A stretch of DNA of 64,000 nt from Flavobacterium sp. N3904 (GCF_025947305.1 NZ_CP110009.1:4009501-4073500); one strand, 5' to 3'. Positions 17,356 through 27,031 are shown, counted from the stretch's first letter. Notes: generated by a model from the sequence alone, not told the origin. Numbers and translations: made by a program.

Positions 17356-19392
17356 TTAGTTTTTCAAAGGCAGAAAACCAAAGTCTTTTGAATATTCCAA
17401 CATTTGTTCTGCAAATGATTTTGGTTGTTCAATTTCTATTGCTATAATTTCACCTTTGGCATTTAATTTAGGAACTAAAACAGGGTTTACAAATCCGCTG
17501 TAAGGTGCATCGGGAAATTGCTTATTACGTTCTAAAACCTCAGCGTGTATTTTTTGATCTACTTTTACACCATAAGTTTCTACCAAAGCTTTTCCAGCTT
17601 CATAATCCCCTTCCGATTTTATACGTTGTACTTCTTTCAATAATTGACCAAATAAATCATGAAGTTTATCATAATCAGTAATATTGAAATACGTTTTTCC
17701 GTTGCGGGTAATCATCTCAATTACATTGTCTTTTTTACCTTTTTCATACACCCAGGCACTCACCCATTGGCGGTTTCTCATGTGCGCCTCTTCAATATTG
17801 GCACCCAATTCCAATCGAACGAGCTGTGTCATCAAACCATTTCTGATATAGCTATCGTAACTTTGCATTCCTAATTCTTTCCAATTATCTGTAAGACCCA
17901 ATTCTTGAATTTTTGGATTGTACAAATAATACAAACCTACTAAATCTGCTCTTCCTTCCTCAAGAGTCGATGCATAATTTTTCAACGTTTCTTTTGGAGT
18001 TCCAACACCCGGATTAATTTGTCCTGATGCATGACCAACCACTTCATGTAAAGATGTATGCAATTTACTTCCCAATTCACCATATTTTTCGGCCAATCGA
18101 ATTTCTTCTTCATCATTGGCAAATTCTTGCAATCTTCCTTTTCCGCCAGATTTTGAATATGCGTCAATAATATTACCTAGAGAAACAGACTTAGAACCAT
18201 ATTCGGCACGAATCCAATCTGCATTGGGAAGGTTAACCCCAATAGGAGTACTAGGAGATGAATCTCCAGATTCTCCAGCAACCACAACCGTTTTATACGA
18301 GACACCAACTACATTTTTCTTTTTGTGTTCTGGAGCCAAAGGAGAATTGTCTTCAAACCATTGTGCGTTTTTGGAAACTACCTCCATTTTTTTAGACATA
18401 TCAAAATCTTTTATTTGAACAACTCCTTCATAAGACCCTCTATATCCCAATGGATCATTGTATACCTCAATAAAACCATTGATATAATCGATGTTTCCAT
18501 CGGTAGCCTGTAGCCATGCAATATTGTAATCATCCCATGTTTTAAGGCTTCCTGTTTTGTAATATTGAATTAAAAGACCAATAGCATCACCTTGCTTTTT
18601 ATTTTCTGCGACTTTTTGTGCTTTTTCCAACCAATAAATAATTTTGTCAATTGCAGGTCCATACATGCCACCACTTTTCCAAACTTTTTCTTCCAATTGT
18701 CCTTTTGAATTGCGAACTAATTTTGAATTCAAACCATAAGAATAAGGTTTCTTTGGGTCCGGACTTGTTTTTGTAGCATAAAAAGCCTCAGCTTCTTTTT
18801 GAGTGATTCCTTTATCATAAAAATTAATAGCAGAGCCTTCCAATAGTCCTTTTGAAGAATCAAGATTCACTTTTTTGGAATCAACATCGTTAAAAAGTAT
18901 TTCGATAATTTGCGGAGATAAAGTGGTTTTTGTCGATTTTAGCAAATTATTAAAATAGGCTATCGAAAAATCGGGTTTAATTTTTTCACTTGAATAATGG
19001 TGATGAATTCCATTTGAGAACCAAACTCTTTTTATATAGATTTCAAAATTCTTCCAATCGGCAGTGTTTTTATCACCTTTAAAATTTTGATAAATATGCT
19101 CTAAAGCACTTCTAATCTGTAAATTGTATTTATAATGCTGATCCCACATTATATCACGCCCTGAGGTCCCCGCCTGAGTGAGATAATACACTAATTCCTT
19201 TTCTTTTAACGTTAAATTATCCCAACCCGGAATCTGATAACGCAAAACTTTAATATCAGAAAATTGTTCTACAAAATAATCAAATGGAGCTTTATCAGAA
19301 GTTTTTACTGTTGCCAATTTGTCGTTTTGAGCCGAACAAACAACAGAAACTGCAATAGTCATAAAAACGCCCGCAATTTTAAGTAATTTCAT
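17356..19392 (-). CDS. Secreted M49 family dipeptidyl peptidase III-like enzyme
   Basis: A 678-residue protein with a signal peptide or lipoprotein-like leader (VSVVCSAQ, about residues 17-24). The M49 zinc motif is present as HEVVGH (His449-His454), followed by ASGQ, and the second zinc motif EEGRAD lies about 27 residues later. DPP III removes dipeptides from peptide N-termini. Homologs are often mislabelled as dihydrofolate reductase. Unlike the cytosolic human enzyme it is exported, so it probably digests peptides in the periplasm. It stands alone. Confidence 0.85.
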   Translation of the reverse strand: MKLLKIAGVFMTIAVSVVCSAQNDKLATVKTSDKAPFDYFVEQFSDIKVLRYQIPGWDNLTLKEKELVYYLTQAGTSGRDIMWDQHYKYNLQIRSALEHIYQNFKGDKNTADWKNFEIYIKRVWFSNGIHHHYSSEKIKPDFSIAYFNNLLKSTKTTLSPQIIEILFNDVDSKKVNLDSSKGLLEGSAINFYDKGITQKEAEAFYATKTSPDPKKPYSYGLNSKLVRNSKGQLEEKVWKSGGMYGPAIDKIIYWLEKAQKVAENKKQGDAIGLLIQYYKTGSLKTWDDYNIAWLQATDGNIDYINGFIEVYNDPLGYRGSYEGVVQIKDFDMSKKMEVVSKNAQWFEDNSPLAPEHKKKNVVGVSYKTVVVAGESGDSSPSTPIGVNLPNADWIRAEYGSKSVSLGNIIDAYSKSGGKGRLQEFANDEEEIRLAEKYGELGSKLHTSLHEVVGHASGQINPGVGTPKETLKNYASTLEEGRADLVGLYYLYNPKIQELGLTDNWKELGMQSYDSYIRNGLMTQLVRLELGANIEEAHMRNRQWVSAWVYEKGKKDNVIEMITRNGKTYFNITDYDKLHDLFGQLLKEVQRIKSEGDYEAGKALVETYGVKVDQKIHAEVLERNKQFPDAPYSGFVNPVLVPKLNAKGEIIAIEIEQPKSFAEQMLEYSKDFGFLPLKN

Positions 19393-19676
19393 TATTAATG
19401 ATTTTTAGATGTTAAATAAATAAATATTCAACAAATATACATATTCTTTAAATAAATAATAAAAAACAGGCTTTTAAAAAACACAACAAAAGCAGATATT
19501 TTTACATCAATAAAAGATCAATCAAAACCAAAACCCCAAAAAAAAATTAAACCACAAGAAACAGAATTTGCAAAATACTATTGAAGTCGTCAGTAGTTTG
19601 ACATTTTAAGGAATCTTATTATAAAATAATTAATTAAATTTCTAACTTTACAACAGAAAACTCAACCAAATCCATC

Positions 19677-20789
19677 ATGAGAATTATTAAATATCTTTTT
19701 CTTCTATTTTTATTAAGCCTTGTAGCACTTACAATATTTATAGCCACACAAAAAGGAAATTTCACTGTTGAAAGTAGTAAAATAATCAATTCTCCGAAAG
19801 CCACCGTTTTCAACTACGTAAATGATTACAAAAACTGGCCTAAATTCAGTGCTTGGATAAAATCAGACGCGAACAGCAAACTGTCCTATTCTCCCATTTC
19901 AATAGGAGCAGAAAGTTCATTCAGTTGGGATGGAAACAATGATACAGGAACTATTACAACTTTATACACGAAAGGAAATGACAGTATTGTACAAAAAATG
20001 GACTTTAACGATCGCAGTTCAGACGTTTTTTGGAGTTTTAAAGATACTGTAGGAGGGACAAAAGTAACTTGGAAATCTAAAGGAAAAATGGATTTTATGA
20101 TGAAGGTAAATTCCTTTTTGACAGGAGGAATTCAAAATTCGCAATCAAAAATATATGATAAATCCCTAGCAAATTTAGATAAATCGCTCAATTTAGAAAC
20201 CAATACTTACAGTACCAAAGTAAATGGAATTGTAAAAAAACTGGAAACTTTCTATTTGAGACAGTCATTTACCAGTAAATTAGCTGATATCACCAGAAAT
20301 GCAAATGCAGTTTTCCCAAAGATTATTACTTTTTGCAATCAAAATAATATCATTATGAATGGAAAACCATTTGTGATTTACCATACTTATGACACCATTC
20401 AAAATATAGCGAAAGTCTCTTTTTGTGTTCCTATAAAAGAGCAAATCTTTACCAGCCAGGGAAGTGATATTTTGTCCGGTAAATTAAATGCCTTTAATGC
20501 TGTAAAAACAACCTTAAATGGAAATTATACCTACACCAAAGAAGCTTTGGATAAATCACACGCTTTTTTTAAGAATAACAATCTTATTGCCGACCCTAAA
20601 TTTTCACATTTAGCCATTTATACTGTTGGAAAAAGAGAATCAAAAACCCCTTCAAAATGGGTTACCGAAATTTATTTTCCTATAAAACCCAAAGACATTC
20701 CCGTTACCTATAAGCGGGTTGTAAAAGACAGTTTGGCGACTCCTCCTCCTACTACTCCAATTAAAAAAGAAGATCAATCTGAATTTTAA
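19677..20789 (+). CDS. SRPBCC-domain protein with GyrI-like C-terminal domain
   Basis: A 370-residue protein with an N-terminal hydrophobic anchor (residues 3-23). Residues about 30-175 form an SRPBCC (START-like) fold: ESSKIINSPKATVFNYVNDYKNWPKFSAW is the usual start of the family. Residues about 190-350 look like a GyrI/BacR-type ligand-binding domain (FVIYHTYDT, then FCVPIKE, then WVTEIYFPIKP). The two-domain form is known in Bacteroidota but its ligand is not. It lies 60 bp before the ECF sigma gene on the same strand, so it may be part of that unit. Confidence 0.75.
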   Translation: MRIIKYLFLLFLLSLVALTIFIATQKGNFTVESSKIINSPKATVFNYVNDYKNWPKFSAWIKSDANSKLSYSPISIGAESSFSWDGNNDTGTITTLYTKGNDSIVQKMDFNDRSSDVFWSFKDTVGGTKVTWKSKGKMDFMMKVNSFLTGGIQNSQSKIYDKSLANLDKSLNLETNTYSTKVNGIVKKLETFYLRQSFTSKLADITRNANAVFPKIITFCNQNNIIMNGKPFVIYHTYDTIQNIAKVSFCVPIKEQIFTSQGSDILSGKLNAFNAVKTTLNGNYTYTKEALDKSHAFFKNNNLIADPKFSHLAIYTVGKRESKTPSKWVTEIYFPIKPKDIPVTYKRVVKDSLATPPPTTPIKKEDQSEF

Positions 20790-20849
20790 TTTTTGAATAT
20801 GGATTAAACCTTTTTAATTCATTGCTGTCTAATTTTAAAAATATAGAAA

Positions 20850-21392
20850 TTGCAGGAAGAAAAGGAATTCATTGGTAGTTTATTGAACCCAAAAACGCAA
20901 AATGAAGCGTTTCAAAAACTCCTACGCGAATTTCAAAAACCGTTGTACAATCATATTCGAAATATTGTTTTAAATCATGATGATGCTAATGACGTTTTGC
21001 AGAATACATTTGTAAAAGTCTTTCAAAATTTAAAAAATTTCAAAGGTGAAAGCAAACTTTTTTCATGGATGTATCGCATTGCTACTAATGAAGCTCTAAC
21101 ATTTTTGAAACAAAAAGCTAGAAAAAGTGGCATCTCTTCTGTAGAATTACAGAACAAAACAATAGACAATTTGAAAGCAGATGTCTATTTTGATGGAAAT
21201 GAAATTCAAATTAAACTCCAAAAAGCAATAACATTATTGCCGGAAAAACAACAATTAGTCTTTAAAATGAAATATTTTGAAGAGTTAAAATACGAAGAAA
21301 TCTCAGAAATATTAGGCACATCGGTTGGAGCTTTAAAAGCCTCTTATCATCATGCAGTAAAAAAAATAGAAGCATTTGTCACCACCAATTAA
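20850..21392 (+). CDS. ECF RNA polymerase sigma factor
   Basis: A 180-residue sigma-70 family factor. Region 2 is seen at residues about 22-90 (LYNHIRNIVLNHDDANDVLQNTFVKVFQNL and the SWMYRIATNEAL segment) and region 4 at about 120-175 (LPEKQQLVFKMKYFEELKYEEISEILGTSVGALKAS). The start is TTG at 20850; the first ATG comes much later. It is followed by a gene for a one-helix protein and a periplasmic protein, a common flavobacterial ECF/anti-sigma/sensor arrangement. Confidence 0.9.
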   Translation: MQEEKEFIGSLLNPKTQNEAFQKLLREFQKPLYNHIRNIVLNHDDANDVLQNTFVKVFQNLKNFKGESKLFSWMYRIATNEALTFLKQKARKSGISSVELQNKTIDNLKADVYFDGNEIQIKLQKAITLLPEKQQLVFKMKYFEELKYEEISEILGTSVGALKASYHHAVKKIEAFVTTN

Positions 21393-21425
21393 ACCTTTTA
21401 TATCCGATTAAGTCTTATACACATT

Positions 21426-21842
21426 ATGAAAACATTTAAATTAGACAGCGAACCAAAAATAGAAACAGGATTTAAAACTCCTGAAAATTACTTTGAAAAT
21501 TTTTCTGCTCAATTTTCAGAAAATTTTCCAAAACAAGAGGTTAAAGTAATTTCTATTTTCAGAAAAAGAAGAACCATTCTTATGGCAATTGCCGCTGTTT
21601 TGGTACTTGCGTTAATGATACCAATAGTATATACAGCAGAATCGAAAAGCAAAGAACTTGATTCGGCAACTTTAGAAAATTATCTGGCGGAAGAATCAAA
21701 TATAAACCAATACGAATTGATTGGAGAAATTGAACCTGAAACAAAAATAAGTAACACAAGCAAAAACGAACCAGAAGCCGAAACATTAGAAGATATTTTG
21801 GCTACCAATCCAAACATTGAAAATCTAGTAATCGAAAATTAA
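21426..21842 (+). CDS. Putative anti-sigma factor, single-pass membrane protein
   Basis: A 138-residue protein with a 57-residue cytoplasmic part (starting MKTFKLDSEPKIETGFKTPENYFENF), one membrane helix (about 53-73) and an acidic periplasmic tail. It begins 33 bp after the ECF sigma gene. The NYFENF segment is common in small Bacteroidota anti-sigma-like proteins. There is no zinc-binding ZAS motif (HxxxCxxC), so the assignment rests on topology and position. Confidence 0.65.
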   Translation: MKTFKLDSEPKIETGFKTPENYFENFSAQFSENFPKQEVKVISIFRKRRTILMAIAAVLVLALMIPIVYTAESKSKELDSATLENYLAEESNINQYELIGEIEPETKISNTSKNEPEAETLEDILATNPNIENLVIEN

Positions 21843-21895
21843 ACACAAACATCAAAGCATCAACACAAAAAAGCAACAATACAAAAATAAACACC

Positions 21896-22354
21896 ATGGA
21901 CTTTAAAAAATTATATCCCATACTATTTTTATTTATATCCTTTAGTTTTTATGCCCAAGGCGAAAGATTTAAAGAAAAAAAAGAACAAATTAAAGCAATG
22001 AAAGTGGCTTTTTTGACTACCGAATTAAATCTTACTGCAAGTGAAGCCGAGAAATTCTGGCCCATTTATAATACTTATGATGACAAGCAATTTGAATTGA
22101 GACATCAGAAAATGAAAAGTTATTTTAAAAGAATGGAGGATGACGAACTCGATAAATTATCTGAAAAAGAGGCAAACACCCTTTTGACACAAATTGAAAC
22201 CAATGACGAAGAACTATTTAATTTAAGAAAAAAATGTACAAGTGATTTAAAAGGAATTCTACCTTCAGTAAAGATCATAAAACTAAGAAAAGCCGAAGAA
22301 GATTTCAACAGAAAATTACTTCAACAGTATAGAGATAAAGGTTTGAGGAAATAA
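21896..22354 (+). CDS. Periplasmic sensor-like partner of the ECF operon
   Basis: A 152-residue protein with a signal peptide (cut after FYAQ, residue 20) and a fully helical mature domain rich in Lys and Glu. The motif FLTTELNLTASEAEKFWPIYNTYDDK recurs in proteins encoded next to flavobacterial ECF sigma factors and resembles the Spy/CpxP type. Those bind unfolded protein or the anti-sigma factor. It is the third gene after the sigma factor and probably its sensor; the link is from context. Confidence 0.7.
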   Translation: MDFKKLYPILFLFISFSFYAQGERFKEKKEQIKAMKVAFLTTELNLTASEAEKFWPIYNTYDDKQFELRHQKMKSYFKRMEDDELDKLSEKEANTLLTQIETNDEELFNLRKKCTSDLKGILPSVKIIKLRKAEEDFNRKLLQQYRDKGLRK

Positions 22355-22373
22355 CATACAATTAATTCGATTT

Positions 22374-22416
22374 AATTCCTGTTTTATAAAATCCATTATA
22401 AAACAGGAATTTTTTA
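22374..22416. terminator. Bidirectional terminator between the ECF operon and the BNR protein gene
   Basis: Perfect 15-bp stem AATTCCTGTTTTATA with TATAAAACAGGAATT, loop of 8, followed by T residues. It lies between convergent genes. Confidence 0.85.
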
Positions 22417-23478
22417 TTTAAAACGAATTCGAATCACTGTATTATGTCCTGCAGCAATTGCGGTATTTTTATCAATAAACCGAATGGTAAACAAATTGGG
22501 ATTTGGATCAAACAATACCCAGGAAAAACCGCCATCCGAAGAATAATAAAGCCCCGAAGCTCCAAAAACTACAAGTCCTTTACCATTAGAATCCGGAACG
22601 TACTGAACACAGGAAGCATATCCAAATCCCTGATTATCGCCGATGAGTTTCCAAGTTTTACCTCCATCAGCTGTGATTGCTTTGTTTTCAAAATTTTGAG
22701 TTAGAACTTCATAATTACCTCCTGCAATAAAACCGGTTTTTTTATCATAGAAATCGGCAGTAAAAATTCCCGTCATTTGTTTTCCTTGCACAATTGGCGT
22801 TTCAAAAACTTGCCACGAATTTCCTTTATCCGGAGAATAAAAAACCCTGGATTTGATTCCTCCCGAGACAATCCATGTGTCATTTTCTTTTACAACAATA
22901 TTAGTATTGCTGGCGGCAAAATGAGCTTCACCTTCAAAAATTTTAGGTAATTTAGTATTAGGAATCTTGCTCCAGGTGTTACCGCCATCTTTGGTTGTAA
23001 TTATCGAAAGACAATCTGCAGTTGGATCGCCAATTGCTATTCCTTCTTTGTCATTCCAAAACTGCATGCTATCATAGAACACTTTTTTATCATTTTCCTG
23101 ATACACTAATTTGTTTTGGGTTCCATTTTTATTTATTTGATACAACAATGCCGGATTTGCCACATTCAAAACATAAATAAATTTAGACGTTTTTGCTATA
23201 CTTCTAAATTCAATTTTCAAGGTATCTTTTGAAATAACATTTTCTGTCTTTTTTTTGGATTTAAAATCATAAAAACCAAATCTTCCTTTGTCTCCTGCAT
23301 ACCATACTTTATCGTTATCAATCAAAAGAGCCCTGATATTTATTTTATCTTGAAATAACGTATCAATTTGAATCGTCGTAAAACCAGTTGCTGCAATTTT
23401 ATTCTTTTCTGAATTTTGAGCAACAGCACAATACAACCCATTAAAAAACAGCACACTTACAAGAAAATTTCTCATCAT
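22414..23478 (-). CDS. Secreted BNR/Ycf48-like beta-propeller protein
   Basis: A 354-residue protein with a signal peptide (cut near AVAQ, residue 21). Four Asp-box repeats are visible: TKDGGNTWSKI, SPDKGNSWQVF, TADGGKTWKLI and SSDGGFSWVLF, the pattern of sialidase-type and Ycf48-type propellers. No sialidase catalytic set (Arg triad with FRIP) is seen, so it is not a plausible sialidase. Related proteins are often called oxidoreductases in flavobacterial annotations without evidence. It is likely a periplasmic or surface binding protein. Confidence 0.78.
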   Translation of the reverse strand: MMRNFLVSVLFFNGLYCAVAQNSEKNKIAATGFTTIQIDTLFQDKINIRALLIDNDKVWYAGDKGRFGFYDFKSKKKTENVISKDTLKIEFRSIAKTSKFIYVLNVANPALLYQINKNGTQNKLVYQENDKKVFYDSMQFWNDKEGIAIGDPTADCLSIITTKDGGNTWSKIPNTKLPKIFEGEAHFAASNTNIVVKENDTWIVSGGIKSRVFYSPDKGNSWQVFETPIVQGKQMTGIFTADFYDKKTGFIAGGNYEVLTQNFENKAITADGGKTWKLIGDNQGFGYASCVQYVPDSNGKGLVVFGASGLYYSSDGGFSWVLFDPNPNLFTIRFIDKNTAIAAGHNTVIRIRFK

Positions 23479-23594
23479 AACTTAATTATTTCTGACAAAT
23501 ATATAATTTTATTCAACATCTATTAACGGTTTAATTTATTTCTGGCATAATTGTTGAACATATATTAAAACAAAACAATTAACTAAAATTAGCC

Positions 23595-24857
23595 ATGAAA
23601 ACAAAAATACAAATAGCCGCAATTATCTTTACTTTTTTTGCTTCACAAGCAAATGCACAAGATATAACAACAGTAAATGCAATGAATTCTGAAATTAGCG
23701 ATAATTTAGACCTAAAAGCAGTATCATCTATTTTTGGAGACTCAGAGAATTTAAAAGAATTTGAAAGACGATTGAATGATCCCAAAATACAAATTTCAAA
23801 TTTAGACTTAAACAACGACAATAGAGTTGATTACTTAAGAGTAATTGAATCTGTAGAAAAAAGAACACACGTAATAATTATACAATCGGTTCTTGGACGC
23901 GATTTATACCAAGATGTGGCTACAATTGAAGTAGAAAAAGACAAACGCAACAATATTTCGATTCAAATCGTAGGAAACACTTACTTGTATGGACAAAATT
24001 ATATTTATGAGCCTGAATATTGCTACACTCCACAAATCTACACAACTTTTTGGGCTAGTTATTACCAGCCCTATTATTCTTCTTGGACCTGGAATTTTTA
24101 TCCAACTTACTATTATTCATGGAATCCATATCCTATTTACAGATACAGACAAAATGTTTACGGATGTGTAAATTACTCCAACAATTATAATTATGTAAAC
24201 TACAGAAGAAGCAACAGAGCTATCGTAATTTATAAGTCAAACAGCTGTAACGGCTATGAAAGACAACATCCAGAATATGCGTTTTCTAAAAGAAATTATC
24301 AAATCTCAAATCGATATGAGTTAGATCAAAAAAGATACAATACCAGCAACTCCAGAAATGAGATTGCTTACAACCGTAATAATTCAAACTACTCTGGAAA
24401 TAAGTCAAATTCACAAAGGGATTATTCGCAAAACAGAACCAGTACTACACGAGATAATTATACTCAAAAGGCAGAAACTCAAAGAGATTATTCGCAAAAC
24501 AGAACGAGTACTACAAGAGAAAATTATACTCAAAAGGCAGAACCTCAAAGAGATTATTCTCAAAATAGAGCAAGTTCAACAAGAGAAACAAGTACTCAGA
24601 GAACAGAACCTCAAAGAGATTATTCCCAAAACAGAGAGAGTTCGTCAAGAGAAGCAAGTACTCAGAGAACAGAACCTCAAAGAGATTATTCTCAAAATAG
24701 AGCGAATTCATCAAGAGAAACTAATACTCAAAGAGCAGAACCTCAAAGGGACAATTCTCAAAACAGAACAAGTGCTCCAAGAGAGAACAACACACAACGA
24801 ACTGAATCACAAAGCAGTAACAACAACTCTTCCAGAAGTTCAAACAGAAGAGCATAA
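23595..24857 (+). CDS. Secreted repeat protein with tyrosine-rich middle and six 22-residue repeats
   Basis: A 420-residue protein with a signal peptide (ends ANAQ, residue 22). Residues 25-130 form a small folded region with a dimer-like DYLRVIESVEKRTHVIIIQSVL strand pair. Residues about 130-210 are rich in Tyr, Trp and Pro. From residue 274 come six 22-residue units of the type QRDYSQNR-x5-RE-xx-TQ-xxx, then a Ser/Asn/Arg tail. The region is charged, highly polar and probably disordered. I do not know a function; the composition suggests binding to a polyanion or the envelope. It is monocistronic with its own terminator. Confidence 0.72.
   Translation: MKTKIQIAAIIFTFFASQANAQDITTVNAMNSEISDNLDLKAVSSIFGDSENLKEFERRLNDPKIQISNLDLNNDNRVDYLRVIESVEKRTHVIIIQSVLGRDLYQDVATIEVEKDKRNNISIQIVGNTYLYGQNYIYEPEYCYTPQIYTTFWASYYQPYYSSWTWNFYPTYYYSWNPYPIYRYRQNVYGCVNYSNNYNYVNYRRSNRAIVIYKSNSCNGYERQHPEYAFSKRNYQISNRYELDQKRYNTSNSRNEIAYNRNNSNYSGNKSNSQRDYSQNRTSTTRDNYTQKAETQRDYSQNRTSTTRENYTQKAEPQRDYSQNRASSTRETSTQRTEPQRDYSQNRESSSREASTQRTEPQRDYSQNRANSSRETNTQRAEPQRDNSQNRTSAPRENNTQRTESQSSNNNSSRSSNRRA
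24414..24809 (+). repeat. Six 66-bp coding repeats
   Basis: Six in-frame units of 66 bases within the gene at 23595-24857, each encoding QRDYSQNR followed by a more variable part. The last unit has QRDN instead of QRDY. The repeats stay in register, and the same repeats read in other frames give the false open frames in this area. Confidence 0.85.
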
Positions 24858-24875
24858 ATCATAATAAAATCAAAA

Positions 24876-24912
24876 GAAAGGCTTTGTAACAACATACAGA
24901 GCCTTTTTTGTT
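24876..24912 (+). terminator. Terminator after the repeat protein gene
   Basis: Stem AAAGGCTTTGTA with TACAGAGCCTTT, one G-T pair, loop ACAACA, followed by T residues. Confidence 0.75.
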
Positions 24913-24981
24913 ATTTTAAAAAATAAGTCTCTCTTTTTTATTTTAAAATAGTAAATTTGACAAGTTTTTTAAAAATTTTAA

Positions 24982-26952
24982 ATGAGCGCAACGCACAAAG
25001 ACCTCCACAGTAAATTAACGTTAGGTGGACTATTAGTTTCTTTAGGAATAATTTATGGAGATATCGGGACTTCTCCATTATACGTAATGAAAGCCATATT
25101 AGGCGATTATATAATAAATGCAGATGTTGTTTTAGGCGGAATTTCAGCAGTTTTTTGGACATTGACTCTTCAAACTACTATTAAATATGTACTAATTACT
25201 TTGAGTGCTGATAATCACGGTGAAGGTGGAATTTTTGCATTGTATGCTTTAGTAAAAAAAACAAAAATCAAGTGGCTCATTGTCCCTGCAATTATAGGAG
25301 GAAGTGCATTACTTGCCGATGGAATTATAACACCACCGATCTCAGTGTCTTCAGCAGTAGAAGGAATGAGGACTTACTTTCCGCATATTAATACCGTTCC
25401 GATTGTAATTGGAATATTGTTTGTATTGTTTACTATACAACAATTTGGAACCAAGTTAGTAGGTAAATTTTTTGCTCCAATGATGTTAATTTGGTTCGGA
25501 ATGCTAGCCGTATTGGGAATTTATCAAATCTCTATACATCCTGAGGTTTTCAAGGCCATTAATCCTTATTATGCCTACCACCTATTATCCATTCATCCAG
25601 AAGGTTTTTTTGTTCTTGGTTTTGTTTTCCTTTGTACAACCGGGGCTGAAGCTTTGTACTCTGATATGGGGCACTGCGGTAGAAAAAACATTCGAATAAG
25701 CTGGATTTTCGTAAAGACTGCATTGGTTCTTAATTATTTTGGGCAGGCTGCCTATTTAATACATCATGAAGGAGTTACATTACAATCATTAGGAGGTGAT
25801 TTTGCTAATCCTTTTTACTTAATAATGCCAGAATGGTTCAAACCCTTTGGAATTGTAATCGCTACTGTAGCCACAGTAATTGCATCTCAAGCCCTTATTT
25901 CAGGCTCATTTACCTTGATAAATGAGGCAATGAGATTGAGTTTTTGGCCGAAAGTCAAAATTAAATATCCTACCGAATTAAAAGGGCAATTGTACATTCC
26001 ATCCATAAATTGGTTGTTATTTATAGGTTGTGTTGGTATAGTTTTACACTTTCAAGAGTCTAGCAATATGGAGCATGCCTATGGTCTTGCCATTATACTT
26101 TGCATGATAATGACCACTATTTTGCTTAACTTTTATTTAATTATGAAAAGAGTAAAATGGTATTTTTTTGTGCCACTGATTACTATTTACTTAGCAATTG
26201 AATTGAGTTTCTTGGCTGCTAATATTACCAAATTTGCTGAAGGAGGTTATGTAACACTTTTTATCGCGTTAGTATTAATTGGTGTAATGACCATTTGGTA
26301 CAGAGCCAAACAAATTAATAAAAGCTATACCAAATTTGTAAAAATTGATGATTACAAAAAAGTACTTGCCGAATTAAGTGCTGATTTATCTATTCCTAAG
26401 TATGCTACACATTTAGTTTACATGACCAATGCCAACCGCAGCGATGAAATAGAAGAAAAGGTAATGTTCTCTATTTTGCAAAAAAGACCAAAAAGAGCCG
26501 ATATCTATTGGTTTGTCCACGTAAATATCTTGTCTGAACCTTATAAAACTGAATACAAAGTAAAAGAAATCCTTAAAGACGACCTGTATAGAGTTGATTT
26601 TAATTTAGGATTTAGAGAGCCTACCAAAATAAACCTTATGTTTAGAGAAGTAATCAGAGATATGGTAAAAAATGGAGAAGTGGATATCACCAGTAGATAC
26701 GAATCATTAAATAAAAACAATATTATTGGAGACTTTAAATTTGTTTTGTCTGAAAAATTCCTATCCAATGACAGCGATTTATTATGGCACGAAAAACTAA
26801 TAATGAATTCTTATTTCTTTATTAAAAAACTAAGTTTATCCGAAGAAAGTGCTTTTGGCTTGGACAGTAGTTCCGTTAAAATTGAAAAATTCCCTATGGT
26901 ACTCCATCCTCCAGAAAATATTGGATTAACGAGAGTCTATTCAAAAAGCTAA
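24982..26952 (+). CDS. kup: Kup family potassium transporter
   Basis: A 656-residue KUP/HAK/KT transporter that takes up potassium with protons. The motif YGDIGTSPLYVMKAIL is at the start, twelve membrane segments span residues about 15-440, and a cytoplasmic C-terminal domain (about 450-656) follows. LTLQTTIKYVLITLSADNHGEGGIFALY is typical of the family. It is monocistronic and ends at a hairpin at 26963-26994. No associated regulator is visible. Confidence 0.93.
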   Translation: MSATHKDLHSKLTLGGLLVSLGIIYGDIGTSPLYVMKAILGDYIINADVVLGGISAVFWTLTLQTTIKYVLITLSADNHGEGGIFALYALVKKTKIKWLIVPAIIGGSALLADGIITPPISVSSAVEGMRTYFPHINTVPIVIGILFVLFTIQQFGTKLVGKFFAPMMLIWFGMLAVLGIYQISIHPEVFKAINPYYAYHLLSIHPEGFFVLGFVFLCTTGAEALYSDMGHCGRKNIRISWIFVKTALVLNYFGQAAYLIHHEGVTLQSLGGDFANPFYLIMPEWFKPFGIVIATVATVIASQALISGSFTLINEAMRLSFWPKVKIKYPTELKGQLYIPSINWLLFIGCVGIVLHFQESSNMEHAYGLAIILCMIMTTILLNFYLIMKRVKWYFFVPLITIYLAIELSFLAANITKFAEGGYVTLFIALVLIGVMTIWYRAKQINKSYTKFVKIDDYKKVLAELSADLSIPKYATHLVYMTNANRSDEIEEKVMFSILQKRPKRADIYWFVHVNILSEPYKTEYKVKEILKDDLYRVDFNLGFREPTKINLMFREVIRDMVKNGEVDITSRYESLNKNNIIGDFKFVLSEKFLSNDSDLLWHEKLIMNSYFFIKKLSLSEESAFGLDSSSVKIEKFPMVLHPPENIGLTRVYSKS

Positions 26953-26962
26953 AATAAATACA

Positions 26963-26996
26963 TAAAACACTGTTTAAAAGACAGTGTTTTTTTTGA
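26963..26996 (+). terminator. Terminator after kup
   Basis: Stem AAACACTGT with ACAGTGTTT, loop of 7, followed by eight T residues. Confidence 0.85.
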
Positions 26997-27031
26997 TTCT
27001 AATATAAATATTAGTTTTAACCAATAAATAG

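Noticed and set aside
17356..19392. Dihydrofolate reductase, as homologs are sometimes labelled
   Set aside because: No DHFR fold motifs; the HEVVGH and EEGRAD zinc motifs show an M49 peptidase.
22414..23478. Sialidase for the BNR-repeat protein
   Set aside because: Asp boxes are present but the catalytic arginine triad and FRIP motif are not.
24414..24809. Regular repeats resembling a CRISPR array
   Set aside because: The units are contiguous, in frame and coding; there are no spacers and no cas genes.
24358..24864. A second open frame with LKEIILK-type repeats over the repeat protein gene
   Set aside because: It is the 66-bp coding repeat read in another frame; only the frame at 23595-24857 has a signal peptide and start.
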